From NCBI RefSeq assembly GCF_002844375.1, contig NZ_CP024199.1:1562001-1626000 (forward strand): 64,000 bases of DNA, read 5' to 3'. The translations under genes were made by a program, and so were the position numbers. The notes beneath the pieces were generated by a model that did no database searches, had not been told where the DNA came from, and worked only from the letters and a program-made list of their open reading frames with translations. The DNA is from Thalassospira marina (GTDB taxonomy: Bacteria > Pseudomonadota > Alphaproteobacteria > Rhodospirillales > Thalassospiraceae). Below, in pieces: positions 35,014 to 44,141 of this stretch (position 1 is the first letter of the stretch; each line of letters begins with the position of its first letter).

Positions 35014-35784
35014 TTAGATATTCATGCCGCCGGAAACTTCGATGCGCTGTGCATTGACCCAACGGTTATCATCGGACAGCAGGGAGGCAATCATCGGGCC
35101 GATATCATCGGCAACACCGGCACGGCCAAGGGCGGTTGCGTTTGAAACCATCTGGTTATAGGTGGAATTGTCGCGAACAGCGCCGCCACCAAAATCGGTT
35201 TCAATGGCACCCGGGGCCACGGTGTTCGCGGTAATGCCGCGCGCGCCAAGTTCTTTTGCCAGGTAACGGGTAAAGACCTCGATCCCGCCTTTCATCATGG
35301 CATAGGCCGAAAAACCGGGGCCAGCAAAACGGGCCAGGCCGCTTGACAGGTTAATGATGCGTCCACCATCAGCAATGACCGGCAACAGCTTCTGGGTCAG
35401 GAAATAAACACCTTTGAGGTGGATATTTGTCAACAGGTCAAACTGTTCTTCGGTGGTGGCGGTAATCGGTGCATTGATGCCGATACCGGCATTGTTCACC
35501 AGAAAATCAAAACTGTCGCGACCCCAGGTGTCTTTCAGGGCGGTTTTCAGCTGGGCAACAAACCCGTCAAAACTATCAATTGCGCCGGTATCAAGCTGCA
35601 GGGCAACGGCTTTGCCGCCCAGTTCGGCAATTTCGGCAACGGCGGCGTCGGCTTCTTTGCTGTTTGAATGATAGGTCAGAACAACATCAATACCCTTGCG
35701 GGCAAGGTTGATAACGGTGTTGCGGCCCAGGCCGCGGCTGCCACCGGTGACGATTGCGATTTTGGAAGTGTTCTGTGCAGTCAT
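35014..35784 (-). CDS. Short-chain dehydrogenase/reductase (glucose/3-oxoacyl-ACP reductase-like)
   Basis: 256 residues from ATG 35784 (GGAGAAACG upstream). Typical SDR: IAIVTGGSRGLGRNTVINLA, FLVNNAGIGINAPI, IINLSSGLARFAGPGFSAYA with the Tyr, then MMKGGIEV carrying the Lys, and TANTVAPGAIETDF. It is divergent from an AraC-family regulator at 35975 across 190 bp; this pairing usually means direct control. Substrate unknown. Confidence 0.9.
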   Translation of the reverse strand: MTAQNTSKIAIVTGGSRGLGRNTVINLARKGIDVVLTYHSNSKEADAAVAEIAELGGKAVALQLDTGAIDSFDGFVAQLKTALKDTWGRDSFDFLVNNAGIGINAPITATTEEQFDLLTNIHLKGVYFLTQKLLPVIADGGRIINLSSGLARFAGPGFSAYAMMKGGIEVFTRYLAKELGARGITANTVAPGAIETDFGGGAVRDNSTYNQMVSNATALGRAGVADDIGPMIASLLSDDNRWVNAQRIEVSGGMNI

Positions 35785-35974
35785 TGTCGTTTCTCCGTTC
35801 AGGTTGATTGCGTTTCGTGTTGATTGAAAGCTACGCCGATGCCCGGAAGGTTGCATGCCCGGTCATGCGAAGTTTTTGCCTGATTCTCTAAACCGGGTTT
35901 AACGGGCTTTGCGATGGCCGCGGTTCGGGGTAATTTTATTGAAATGATCCTCTATCCCGAAACGGAGGCTGACC

Positions 35975-36898
35975 ATGGATTTTGGCCCGAAATATAATGA
36001 ATTGAAAACATCGCTTTCTGCCTGCCTGCAATCGATTGGCGCGGAAAACGGTGTGCATGAAACGGCAATTGATGGCGTTATGGTCATGCGCGAAACCGAA
36101 CCCACCGGCCTTGTGCATATGATGTATCGACCGGTTTTGTGCCTGGTGTTGCAGGGGGCAAAGCAGGTGACGGTTGGCACGCAAACAACCCGTTTTCATG
36201 CCATGCAGTCACTTATCGTCAGTGTTGATTTGCCCGTGATCGGCAAGGTTACCGATGCAAGCAAAACCGAACCGTTTTTGGGGCTGTCGATTGATATTGA
36301 TCTGGCTGAAATTCGTGATTTGTTAGGTGAAATTGATCAGCCGGTTGGCGATGGTGCAGCACCGGGCAAGGGGGGGCAACCGGCCCTTTATATTGAAAAT
36401 GTTGATGACGTGATGCTTGATTGCGCCGGACGCATTTTGCAATTGATGCAGCGGCCACAGGCGATTTCGGTGCTGTATCCCCTTATCCGCCGCGAGATTT
36501 ATTTTTGGCTGCTTTCGGGGCCGCAGGGCAATATTTTACGGCGAATGAGCCTGCCCGATGGGCATACGCAGCGTATTGCACGCGCGATCCACAAAATTCG
36601 CAGTGATTACAGCGAAAGCCTGCGTATCGACCAGCTTGCCGATATGGCCGGTATGAGTGTTTCTTCCTTTCACCAGCATTTCAAATCGCTGACGGGGATG
36701 ACGCCGCTGCAATATCAAAAGGAATTGCGCCTGCGTGAAGCCCGCCATTTGATGGGGGCGCGTGCCCTTTCGGCCACCGAGGCCGCCTATGAAGTGGGTT
36801 ATGAAAGCAGCAGCCAGTTCAGCCGTGAATTTGCCCGCCTGTTTGGCATGACACCGCGCCAAAGCATGGCCGAATATCGCGCGGCAGGCGCATCATAA
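35975..36898 (+). CDS. AraC family transcriptional regulator
   Basis: 307 residues. The N-terminal cupin-like AraC_N domain (HMMYRPVLCLVLQGAKQVTV, about 50-70) precedes a C-terminal pair of HTH motifs: IDQLADMAGMSVSSFHQHFK, then LTGMTPLQYQKELRLREAR, and GYESSSQFSREFARLFGMTP. GGAGG sits 8 bases before the ATG. Divergent to an SDR gene, its probable target. AraC_N regulators of this type often sit beside oxidoreductases that respond to reactive aldehydes or alcohols. Confidence 0.92.
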   Translation: MDFGPKYNELKTSLSACLQSIGAENGVHETAIDGVMVMRETEPTGLVHMMYRPVLCLVLQGAKQVTVGTQTTRFHAMQSLIVSVDLPVIGKVTDASKTEPFLGLSIDIDLAEIRDLLGEIDQPVGDGAAPGKGGQPALYIENVDDVMLDCAGRILQLMQRPQAISVLYPLIRREIYFWLLSGPQGNILRRMSLPDGHTQRIARAIHKIRSDYSESLRIDQLADMAGMSVSSFHQHFKSLTGMTPLQYQKELRLREARHLMGARALSATEAAYEVGYESSSQFSREFARLFGMTPRQSMAEYRAAGAS

Positions 36899-37084
36899 GG
36901 CAGGTATTCAATATTTCACGGTGAAGGCGAAACATTCCCGCGAAGCCCGGTTGAAGCAGATCACACGGCATAATCGCGCGGTGAATGGCCGATATTGAAC
37001 TGAAGCGGGGCACATCCCAACTTGTTGCGCAGCGGCGCGCCTTAGGGCAAAGTCAGCGCAAAATATAATTAAGGGGGGTGTGCC

Positions 37085-37642
37085 TTGCCGTTAAGTGAAC
37101 GGGAAAAAATGGCAGCGGGCGATTGGTATCGTTGCCTGGATGACGAACTTGCCGAAATGCGCATGGCGGCCCGCCGTGCCGTTTTCACCCATAATTCAAC
37201 GGCCCCGGATGATCGTGGCAATATAACGCCCGATCTGCTTGCGCTATTGGGTTCGGCCGCGCCAGATGCCCGGATCGAAGCACCGTTTCATTGTGCCTAT
37301 GGCTGCCATATTCATTTGGGCGCGCAGGTTTTTATCAATGCGGGCTGTGTGTTCCTTGATAGTGCCGATATTCGCATTGGTGCGGGCAGCATGCTCGGCC
37401 CGACCGTGCAGATCTATTGCCCGCAACATCACACTGATCCGTCCTTGCGCAAGGATGGCCTTGAAATTGCCCGACCGGTGCAGATTGGTGAAAATGTATG
37501 GGTTGGTGGTGGTGCCATTATTCTGGGTGGTGTCACCATCGGTGATAACGCCATCATTGGCGCAGGGGCGGTGGTGACGCGCGATGTGCCGGCGAATGTG
37601 ACGGTCGTTGGTAACCCGGCAAGGCCGATAGAACGCCGGTAA
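37085..37642 (+). CDS. maa: Sugar O-acetyltransferase (Maa/LacA type)
   Basis: 185 residues from TTG 37085, with AGGGGGG 7 bases upstream and the family-like start LSEREKMAAGDWYRCLDDEL. It is a left-handed beta-helix acetyltransferase with hexapeptide repeats (GAQVFINAGCVFLDSADIRI). The catalytic His lies in IYCPQHHTDPSLRKDG, and the ending GGGAIILGGVTIGDNAIIGA matches maltose/galactoside O-acetyltransferases. It acetylates sugars with acetyl-CoA in the cytoplasm. No sugar operon is adjacent. Confidence 0.9.
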   Translation: MPLSEREKMAAGDWYRCLDDELAEMRMAARRAVFTHNSTAPDDRGNITPDLLALLGSAAPDARIEAPFHCAYGCHIHLGAQVFINAGCVFLDSADIRIGAGSMLGPTVQIYCPQHHTDPSLRKDGLEIARPVQIGENVWVGGGAIILGGVTIGDNAIIGAGAVVTRDVPANVTVVGNPARPIERR

Positions 37643-37700
37643 TTAAGCCTCCCGCTGTGATGTGATGGTGGATCTGTTGCAGGCACTGCTGATCAAATGA

Positions 37701-37739
37701 AAAAAGCCGGATGGCATTTATGTCCCATCCGGCTTTTTG
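37701..37739. terminator. Bidirectional terminator
   Basis: AAAAAGCCGGATGG (37701-37714) pairs with CCATCCGGCTTTTT (37726-37739). It serves the convergent maa and 37775-38242 genes. Confidence 0.88.
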
Positions 37740-37774
37740 TGTTTACGGCTGCGTAAAATGTGCGTTGGTTCCGG

Positions 37775-38242
37775 TTAGCGCCTTGTTTGCATCAGCGCGT
37801 CCACTGCGGCCTGGTGCTGGCGGACAAATTCAACATTTTCCGGGTCAACGTTTGGCAATTTATCCGGGCCGACGCGCACCGCAACAGCACTGTGTGCCAG
37901 GGTCATGCTGGCAACAAGGTATTCGCGTGCATCAAACCCGTTTTCATCCAGCAGGGCCTTTATTTTCGGGTCATTATTCAAATTCGCGACCATCTCGTCG
38001 AGCGAATTGGGCTTTTTTGAATGCAGGTTATAGGCTTTGGGATCGCTTTTGATCGTGGTGACGACATTGGTCATGCGGTCCAATTCATCGGCTGTCAGCT
38101 TGTGCCCTGCGGTGGCTTTGGCGATATCTTCGCGAAGCGTGCTTTGGGTGTTTGCGGCAGCCGCTGGAAAACTGGTGGCAACCCCGACAAACAATGTCAT
38201 CGCCAGGGCGATAATGCCGATTTTTCCAGGGATTTTGAACAT
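37775..38242 (-). CDS. Secreted hypothetical protein
   Basis: 155 residues from ATG 38242 (AGGAG 8 bases upstream). A clear signal peptide, MFKIPGKIGIIALAMTLFVG and ending ATSFPAAAA, predicts periplasmic export. The mature part is helical and charged (LTADELDRMTNVVTTIKSDP, PNSLDEMVANLNNDPKIKAL) with no domain I can name. It has no cysteines in the mature region. Single-gene unit; function unknown. Confidence 0.75.
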   Translation of the reverse strand: MFKIPGKIGIIALAMTLFVGVATSFPAAAANTQSTLREDIAKATAGHKLTADELDRMTNVVTTIKSDPKAYNLHSKKPNSLDEMVANLNNDPKIKALLDENGFDAREYLVASMTLAHSAVAVRVGPDKLPNVDPENVEFVRQHQAAVDALMQTRR

Positions 38243-38362
38243 GTTCTGTTTCTCCTGTCGTCTGCGATATGTCGCTTTCAAGCTAACTTATGATTGGGAA
38301 CTACAACCATAATTTGACAAGAATGTGGGCAGAGAACGTCGATATAAGGCAGATACGAAAAT

Positions 38363-38395
38363 GGCGGGCATCCCGTTAAGGATACCCGCCGTAAT
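38363..38395 (-). terminator. Terminator-like hairpin after the UbiH-type gene
   Basis: GGCGGGCATCC (38363-38373) pairs with GGATACCCGCC (38380-38390, one mismatch). The minus strand continues ATTTTCG; the plus strand continues GTAATTTTT. Confidence 0.6.
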
Positions 38396-38414
38396 TTTTG
38401 CAAGGAAAGGCGCG

Positions 38415-39668
38415 TTATTTGCCAATACCCGCCTTGATCGCCAGGCGGCGCAACGGGCCAATATGGTTAATGGCGCAAAGCCCGGTATAGCGCAGATCAC
38501 GCAGGAATTTCGGTTCGGCCATGGCGGCACGGTTCAACAGGTCAATGCCGCCAACACGGCCCACGGTTTTGGGCAACTGGCGCCGTTCCCAGCCATGCAG
38601 CAATTCATCACTGCCAATGTCCTTGCCTTCCAGTTTGGCAAGGTCAACCTGCTTTGCCAGTGTTTCAATGTCATGCAGGCTCATATTCAGGCCCTGTGCG
38701 CCAATTGGCGGCACCACATGGGCGGTTTCGGCAATCAGGGCCAGGCGGGGTGCCGTCAGGCGGTGCGCCAATTGCGCCACCATCGGCCATACGGCGCGCG
38801 GGGTGACGATTTCAGGTTTGCCAAACAGATCCATGGTTTCGCGGTGCAATTCGCGGGCAAGGGCATCGTCATCCAATGCGGCCAATTGCCGGGCGCGGGC
38901 ATGGGGCACCATCCACACCACTGACGAACAGGGTTTGCCGTTATGGTCGGGCATGGGCACCAATGTCAGTGGCCCGCCGGTACGGTGAATTTCGGTTGAT
39001 ATATTGTCATGCGGTGTATCGTGGCTGACGGCAAAAACCAGCGCATCCTGGTCATAAGACCAGCGGTTAAAGCGAATACCCGCCAGATCGCGCAGGGTGG
39101 AATTACGACCATCGGCCGCCAGAACCAGCGAGGCTGCAAATTTTTGCCCATCCGACAGGGTGATAATGGCGGGGCCGGGGCCGGCCGCCGTTGGCGGGGC
39201 ATAATCGGTAACCTTGCAGCCATTGATCAGGCGGACATTTTCAAGCGTGGCAATTTTGCCAAGCAGGGCTGCCTTGGCGGCAATATTGGTAATGTTCCAG
39301 CCAAAATAGCCGTGGCTGGTTTCAGCGCCGTCAAAATCGGCGGTTTCACGCGGCGCGCGTTCGGTTCCGCCAGCATCGACAATGCGCATAACGCGCAATT
39401 GGGCACCGCTGGCCTGCATTTCATCCCACACGCCGGCATAGGTCAGGGTATCGATACCGGGTTTTAAAAAGGCGGTAGTGCGCAAATCCTGGGCCGGTGT
39501 GGTGCCGTTTTTAACTTCCACATCTTCGGCGGATGTATGAGCTGGCATATCGGATGCGGCAGGGGCCGGGTCAACCACGACAATCTGGTGGCCATCTGCT
39601 GCAAGGCGTACTGCCGCACTTAACCCGGCAATGCCGCCGCCCGCGATCAGGATTTCCGTTTCTTGCAT
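38415..39668 (-). CDS. UbiH/UbiF-type FAD-dependent monooxygenase (ubiquinone ring hydroxylase)
   Basis: 417 residues from ATG 39668 (the frame to 39737 is not conserved). FAD motifs in order: ILIAGGGIAGLSAAVRLAAD (dinucleotide), ASLVLAADGRNSTLRDLAGI (DG motif), and ALIAETAHVVPPIGAQGLNM followed by SLHDIETLA, the UbiH/COQ6 signature. It probably hydroxylates a ring position in ubiquinone synthesis; alphaproteobacteria use varied combinations of UbiH/F/I/L/M, so the exact position is not assigned. The usual GDAAH is GETAH here (read as AETAH), a mild variation. Confidence 0.88.
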   Translation of the reverse strand: MQETEILIAGGGIAGLSAAVRLAADGHQIVVVDPAPAASDMPAHTSAEDVEVKNGTTPAQDLRTTAFLKPGIDTLTYAGVWDEMQASGAQLRVMRIVDAGGTERAPRETADFDGAETSHGYFGWNITNIAAKAALLGKIATLENVRLINGCKVTDYAPPTAAGPGPAIITLSDGQKFAASLVLAADGRNSTLRDLAGIRFNRWSYDQDALVFAVSHDTPHDNISTEIHRTGGPLTLVPMPDHNGKPCSSVVWMVPHARARQLAALDDDALARELHRETMDLFGKPEIVTPRAVWPMVAQLAHRLTAPRLALIAETAHVVPPIGAQGLNMSLHDIETLAKQVDLAKLEGKDIGSDELLHGWERRQLPKTVGRVGGIDLLNRAAMAEPKFLRDLRYTGLCAINHIGPLRRLAIKAGIGK

Positions 39669-39854
39669 GATCTGTTCACCCGTGTTGGCCGTGATTTTGA
39701 CTTGCCTGATATATAGAACGCTTTGGCCGCTGGGCAAAGGTTTCGATCAGGCATCTGTCAGGGGAAAGCAGCCATGCATTGCAATGGGTTGCGCCAAATG
39801 GCGGTTTTGGTCATGCTCGCAGCGCTTTTGGAAACGTTCAAATGGAAATGATCA

Positions 39855-40178
39855 ATGGCTGCGTGGCTGTTTCTGATTTGTGCAATCGGCCTGGAAGTTG
39901 CGGGTACGGTAAGCATGAAATTCTCCGACGGTTTTCGCGACTGGCGATTCACCACCCTTACCCTCACACTTTACGGCATCAGTTTTTGGGTTTTGTCGAT
40001 AACCCTGCGGCAATTGCCGGTCAGTACCGCCTATGCAGTTTGGGCGGGCCTTGGCACGGCAGCGATTGCTATTATTGGGATTTTGGTTTTCAAGGAACCG
40101 GTGACGCTGCTTAAGGTGGTGTTTTTGCTGATGATCATTTTCGGCGTTGTCGGCCTGAATGCCGTGGGCAAACATTAA
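39855..40178 (+). CDS. SMR family small multidrug/guanidinium-type exporter
   Basis: 107 residues and four hydrophobic helices, the exact size of SMR proteins. The essential membrane Glu is in LFLICAIGLEVAGTVSMKFS. TAYAVWAGLGTAAIAIIGIL is the conserved helix 3 signature. By sequence it is nearer the SugE/Gdx and EmrE-like pattern; substrate (quaternary ammonium or guanidinium) cannot be fixed. GGAA precedes the ATG at 8 bases. No guanidine riboswitch is visible upstream. Confidence 0.92.
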   Translation: MAAWLFLICAIGLEVAGTVSMKFSDGFRDWRFTTLTLTLYGISFWVLSITLRQLPVSTAYAVWAGLGTAAIAIIGILVFKEPVTLLKVVFLLMIIFGVVGLNAVGKH

Positions 40179-40309
40179 AACGCAACGATCACGGCGATGA
40201 CGCAATTTTGCAGGGCTTGTTTGCCCGTTTTTGCCCGTTCGCGGTGCCATGTTTTCATATGCGGCGGGCATGGATTGCCGGTTTTAACCATACCCGCCGG
40301 TGAATGCCG

Positions 40310-40909
40310 TTAAATCAGCCAGATCGGCACAATTGATGCCGCCAGCAAAAGACCCAGAAAAATATTCAGCGCCTTCCATTGCCTGTCGGTTTTTAAAAGG
40401 CGGGCCAGGAACATGCCGGTGCTGCACCACAAGGTCAGCGAAATGATCGCGGACAGGCCAAAAGCCAGGCTAAGCCAGGATGCAAGGCTGATCGGTGTGG
40501 TAAACAGGGCCGAAAATGATGCGGCCGCGCCCATCGTCATGGCCCAGCCTTTTGGGTTTAACCACAACAAACCCATACCGCCAAAAAAGCTGATGGGGCG
40601 GGCAAGGTCGCCGCGCTGTTTGGGGCGGCCACTGCGCGCAATGACCAGGGCCAGCCACAGCAAATAACCCGTACCGGCAACCTTTAATACAAGATGCAGG
40701 GTGGGGCTGGCCAAAACCAGGCTGGCAAGCCCGGCAGATGCGCCCGCAGCAAGGCTTGCCATGCCAAAGGCGATGCCCGCAATCATGGGGATGGATCGAA
40801 CCAGCCCGTATTGTAGGCCCGATGCCGTGGCCAGTGTGGTGGCACCACCCGGTGAGATGGCCGATATCAGCGTAAATAAAAACAAGGGACCCAGTGCGTC
40901 GAATGGCAT
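40310..40909 (-). CDS. LysE/RhtB family amino acid exporter
   Basis: 199 residues with about six hydrophobic helices. The family start is FLFTLISAISPGGATTLATA, and ASGLQYGLVRSIPMIAGIAF and WLNPKGWAMTMGAAASFSA are typical LysE-superfamily blocks. It probably exports an amino acid or related metabolite by proton antiport. Divergent from a LysR regulator, mirroring the lysE-lysG arrangement, so ligand-induced expression is inferred. Confidence 0.9.
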   Translation of the reverse strand: MPFDALGPLFLFTLISAISPGGATTLATASGLQYGLVRSIPMIAGIAFGMASLAAGASAGLASLVLASPTLHLVLKVAGTGYLLWLALVIARSGRPKQRGDLARPISFFGGMGLLWLNPKGWAMTMGAAASFSALFTTPISLASWLSLAFGLSAIISLTLWCSTGMFLARLLKTDRQWKALNIFLGLLLAASIVPIWLI

Positions 40910-41014
40910 GTGCGTATCCTGTGAAAGCCGTTTATTGCGCCATCAAATACCGGGTCGATAAATTAGAAAAGGCAATGTTTGTAATGTTTGGCATTAGAAT
41001 ATATAATGTCATGC

Positions 41015-41878
41015 ATGGTTGGAAATCTTGATACCGCACTACTTCGCACCTTCATTACCGTTGCCGAACGCGCCAGCATGACGGCGGCAGCCAGCAGCCT
41101 GAACCTGACGCAGGGCGCTGTCAGCCAGCAGGTGCGCCGGTTGGAGGATGTTCTGGATGTGTCCCTGTTTGAACGGGACCGTCGCGGTTTGCGCCTGACC
41201 GGACCGGGGGAGCGTCTTTTTGCCCGTGCCCGCCAGATATTGTCCCTGAATGATGAAATATGGGCGGAAATGAAGGGCAATGCCCAGCGTGGCAAAGTCC
41301 GGCTTGGTGTCCCGTTTGATCTGGTCGGCAAGGCCCTGTCGCCGGTTTTAAAAAGCTATAATGCCGCCTTTTCGCAGGTCGAGCTTTCGCTGGTTTGTGC
41401 ATCGTCCCCGGAATTGAAAACGGCCCTTGCAGCAGGCGATATCGACCTGGCCCTGATCGAGGAAGCCGTGGGCGAGGGGGGCGGTGAATGTTTGCGTATT
41501 GAAAGGCTGGTTTGGGTTGGAGCAAGGGGCGGTGTCGCGCGGGCACGCCGGCCATTGCCGGTTTCAATGGTTAGCCAGACCTGTGCGTTTCGCCCGACTG
41601 TGTTTGAGGCCCTGGATAGTTTGAACCTGCCCTGGCGCACCGTTTTTGAAAGCGGAAATATCGAGGCAACGGCCGTTACCGTGCGATCAGACATGGCTGT
41701 TACCGCCTGGCTTGCCGCAACGGTGCCCGATGATCTGGAAATTATTGCCGCGGATCGCGAATTACCGCCTTTACCGGCCTTTGCCATTAACATGTATTGG
41801 GCTGAACAAACGACAAAACCGGCTGTCCATGCGCTGGCCCAGCATATGCGCAAGCATCTGTTTGGTGGTGTTACGTAA
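41015..41878 (+). CDS. LysR family transcriptional regulator
   Basis: 287 residues from ATG 41015, which gives MVGNLDTALLRTFITVAERA, close to the family norm; in-frame starts at 40988 (TTG) and 41006 (ATG) cannot be excluded as no strong ribosome site is visible. HTH: SMTAAASSLNLTQGAVSQQV, then RRLEDVLDVSLFERDRRGLR. Divergent from the LysE exporter 105 bp away, so a LysG/ArgP-like role is likely. Confidence 0.88.
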   Translation: MVGNLDTALLRTFITVAERASMTAAASSLNLTQGAVSQQVRRLEDVLDVSLFERDRRGLRLTGPGERLFARARQILSLNDEIWAEMKGNAQRGKVRLGVPFDLVGKALSPVLKSYNAAFSQVELSLVCASSPELKTALAAGDIDLALIEEAVGEGGGECLRIERLVWVGARGGVARARRPLPVSMVSQTCAFRPTVFEALDSLNLPWRTVFESGNIEATAVTVRSDMAVTAWLAATVPDDLEIIAADRELPPLPAFAINMYWAEQTTKPAVHALAQHMRKHLFGGVT

Positions 41879-41899
41879 CCTATGGGTAGTGCAGAAATA

Positions 41900-41945
41900 A
41901 AAAAGGCAGGTGAAGAAACCAACAAGGGCTTTCTCACCTGCCTTC
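41900..41945 (-). terminator. Terminator of the RidA gene
   Basis: AAGGCAGGTG (41902-41911 region) pairs with CACCTGCCTT (41934-41943). The minus strand runs into TTTTTTATTTC. Confidence 0.7.
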
Positions 41946-41974
41946 AATAAGCGGTCTTAACGCGCTGATATTAA

Positions 41975-42439
41975 TCAGGCGACTTCAAAAACGCCGTCAA
42001 TTTCAACAGCAACGCCCCGCGGCAGCGAGGCAACGCCAACAGCCGAACGGGCGTGTTTGCCAGCTTCACCGAAAATTTCAACCATCGTGTCAGATGCGCC
42101 ATTTACGACTTTGGGCTGGTCGGTAAAGGCCGGGTCTGAATTGACAAATGCATTCAGTTTGACAACGCGGGTGACTTTATCAAGGTCGCCGATGGCTGCA
42201 CGCAATTGCGCGATCAGGTTTAGCGCGCACAGGCGGGCGGCCTGCTGGCCTTCTTCCACGCCGTAATCCTTGCCCAGTTTGCCGACAAATTTCAGTTCGC
42301 CATTTTCCATCGTGATCTGGCCGGAAATATTGACCAGGTTGCCCGAACGCACATAGGGCAGGTAATTGGCAACCGGCGCATTGGCGGCGGGCAGGGTGAT
42401 GCCAAGTTCGGAAAGACGGGATTCAATTTTGCCAGACAT
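41975..42439 (-). CDS. RidA family protein (YjgF/YER057c/UK114)
   Basis: 154 residues. RidA-type proteins deaminate reactive 2-aminoacrylate and related imines; this is the longer subfamily with an N-terminal SRLSELGITLPAANAPVANY. YLPYVRSGNLVNISGQITME and VGVASLPRGVAVEIDGVFEV are the family blocks, with Arg in HARSAVGV in the usual place. Single gene; a metabolic damage-control role is inferred. Confidence 0.9.
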   Translation of the reverse strand: MSGKIESRLSELGITLPAANAPVANYLPYVRSGNLVNISGQITMENGELKFVGKLGKDYGVEEGQQAARLCALNLIAQLRAAIGDLDKVTRVVKLNAFVNSDPAFTDQPKVVNGASDTMVEIFGEAGKHARSAVGVASLPRGVAVEIDGVFEVA

Positions 42440-42652
42440 GAATGTTTCCTTTGTCTTGGGGGCTTGTTTTACGCGTGTGGCGTAATCTATCGGTGTTGGG
42501 CGATAAAAAAAACCGTTTCTTTGTGTGAAACATCCCGGCCATTGCAGGATTGTTTTTTGATTGTTCTAAATTGCTCATTTGTCATTTCGGGCTGAAGCGG
42601 GCAAAAGCATGGGCTGCGATAATGAAAATTCATGAAAAACGGGGAAACGGAC

Positions 42653-43564
42653 ATGTCAGGTGGCGCGGGGTGGCTGGAACGGGTGCATGGTGGCTGGCTT
42701 GCGCTTTTGGGCATCACCATTCTGAGCCCCGATGCCCTTTTGATCCGGCTGATCAAGGCCGATGACATGACAACCGCCTTCTGGCGTTTGCTGATTTTAG
42801 GCCTGACCCTGATGACAGCGGCAGCCTGGCGCGGCATGCGCGCGCGCCAACCCTTGTGGCAGGCCATCCGCCCGCGGCGCGATGAAATCCTTGCCGGGTT
42901 GTTTTACGGCGGGACCAGTGCCTGTTTCATTTTGTCGATCAAAAATACCGATGCCGCCAATACCCTTGTAATCATTGCCGCCACGCCGCTGATCAGCGGC
43001 TTGATCGGTGCGTTTCTGTTTCGCCGCCGCCAGCCCCTGCGTACCTGGATCGCCTCTATTGTTGTTTTTGTTGCCCTGGCAACCATCGTTGGCAATGGGC
43101 TGGGTGGCGCGCACATGCTGGGCGATATTCTGGCGCTTGGCACAGCTTTGTGCATGGCGTGCTATTTCAATGTGTTGGGTGTGCGCATCAATATTGATAC
43201 CGTGCGCGCCATGATGGTTGGCGCGCTGCTGGTTGCATTATGTGTCGCACCGGCGGCAACGCCATCTGCCCTGCATCCGTGGGACCCTTTGTGGCTGGTG
43301 CTGCTGGGCTGCCTTGTCCTGCCGCTGTCCTTTACCTTTATTTCGATGGGGGCAAAGCGCATTCCTGCTGCCGAAGTTGGCCTGATCATGCTGACAGAGG
43401 CCATTCTTGGGTCGGGTCTTGTCTGGTTGTTCATGGATGAAGTGCCATCTTCCACCACGCTGATTGCCGGTGCCGTCGTGATCGCAACTTTGGCAACACA
43501 CAGCCTGCTGGCCCTTTATGGAAACCGCAATCGCCGCACTGTAAACGCCAATGTGGGCGGTTGA
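42653..43564 (+). CDS. EamA/DMT family transporter
   Basis: 303 residues from ATG 42653 (GGGGA upstream); ATG 42632 is also in frame. Ten hydrophobic helices are expected: two EamA repeats with GGWLALLGITILSPDALLIR, LFYGGTSACFILSIKNTDAA, ISGLIGAFLFRRRQPLRTWI in the first and IPAAEVGLIMLTEAILGSGL in the second. It is probably an amino acid, nucleotide or drug exporter; substrate unknown. Confidence 0.88.
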   Translation: MSGGAGWLERVHGGWLALLGITILSPDALLIRLIKADDMTTAFWRLLILGLTLMTAAAWRGMRARQPLWQAIRPRRDEILAGLFYGGTSACFILSIKNTDAANTLVIIAATPLISGLIGAFLFRRRQPLRTWIASIVVFVALATIVGNGLGGAHMLGDILALGTALCMACYFNVLGVRINIDTVRAMMVGALLVALCVAPAATPSALHPWDPLWLVLLGCLVLPLSFTFISMGAKRIPAAEVGLIMLTEAILGSGLVWLFMDEVPSSTTLIAGAVVIATLATHSLLALYGNRNRRTVNANVGG

Positions 43565-43685
43565 TATTTCGCCAGATCGGCCATTTTTGCGAATGTAATC
43601 TGTACCTGTTTGCTTGCCATGCAAAGCATGGCGGTCCTTGCCGGGTGTGTCATTTCACCGGCAAGGAACCCAAAGGCAGTGTTGG

Positions 43686-44141
43686 TTATCGTTCAGGCAC
43701 GGTAATATCGATTGTTTGTACTTCGATGACTGCGTGGGCGGCATCGACCAGTTCAAGTTCGATTTGATGTGGCCCTGGCGATAATTGCCCGAAATATAGC
43801 GGGTCAGTCGATGCATGGATCCATTTCCAGCCCGCATTATCCACCATCACATGCAAATGGCCGATTTTCGGCCGCAGTGTCGTTGCGGCTTCGCCTGCGA
43901 ATTCAGCGTAAATTGGCTGGATATTCATGTTTTCCACGTGAAATGGCAGATAGACATATCCGCTTTTCAGGGTTTCGCGATCAGGTGCCAGGACGGTCAG
44001 TTTCGGGGCGGCTTCTTCCATATGTTGTGATGATGTCGTTTGTGCATTCGCATCTGATTTATGGTCGTGGCCTGCCGCATTGGCGCTGGAAAAAGCAGTA
44101 AGGCACAGCACAATGGCGGTGGCGATTGCCAAGGGTTTCAT
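43686..44141 (-). CDS. DUF6130-type secreted protein
   Basis: 151 residues from ATG 44141 with AGGAGG 7 bases upstream. The frame continues to 44369, but the added part has no family character. The signal peptide is MKPLAIATAIVLCLTAFSSA, ending ANAAGH. The mature N-terminus is His/Asp/Ser-rich (GHDHKSDANAQTTSSQHMEE). The beta-rich C-terminal part has YVYLPFHVENMNIQPIYAEF, IGHLHVMVDNAGWKWIHAST and PGPHQIELELVDAAHAVIEV, resembling DUF4399/DUF6130 small secreted domains, with His/Met positions suitable for metal. Role unknown. Confidence 0.78.
   Translation of the reverse strand: MKPLAIATAIVLCLTAFSSANAAGHDHKSDANAQTTSSQHMEEAAPKLTVLAPDRETLKSGYVYLPFHVENMNIQPIYAEFAGEAATTLRPKIGHLHVMVDNAGWKWIHASTDPLYFGQLSPGPHQIELELVDAAHAVIEVQTIDITVPER

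Noticed and set aside
39780..39855. Possible guanidine riboswitch before the SMR gene
   Set aside because: The short leader lacks the conserved guanidine-aptamer sequence elements.
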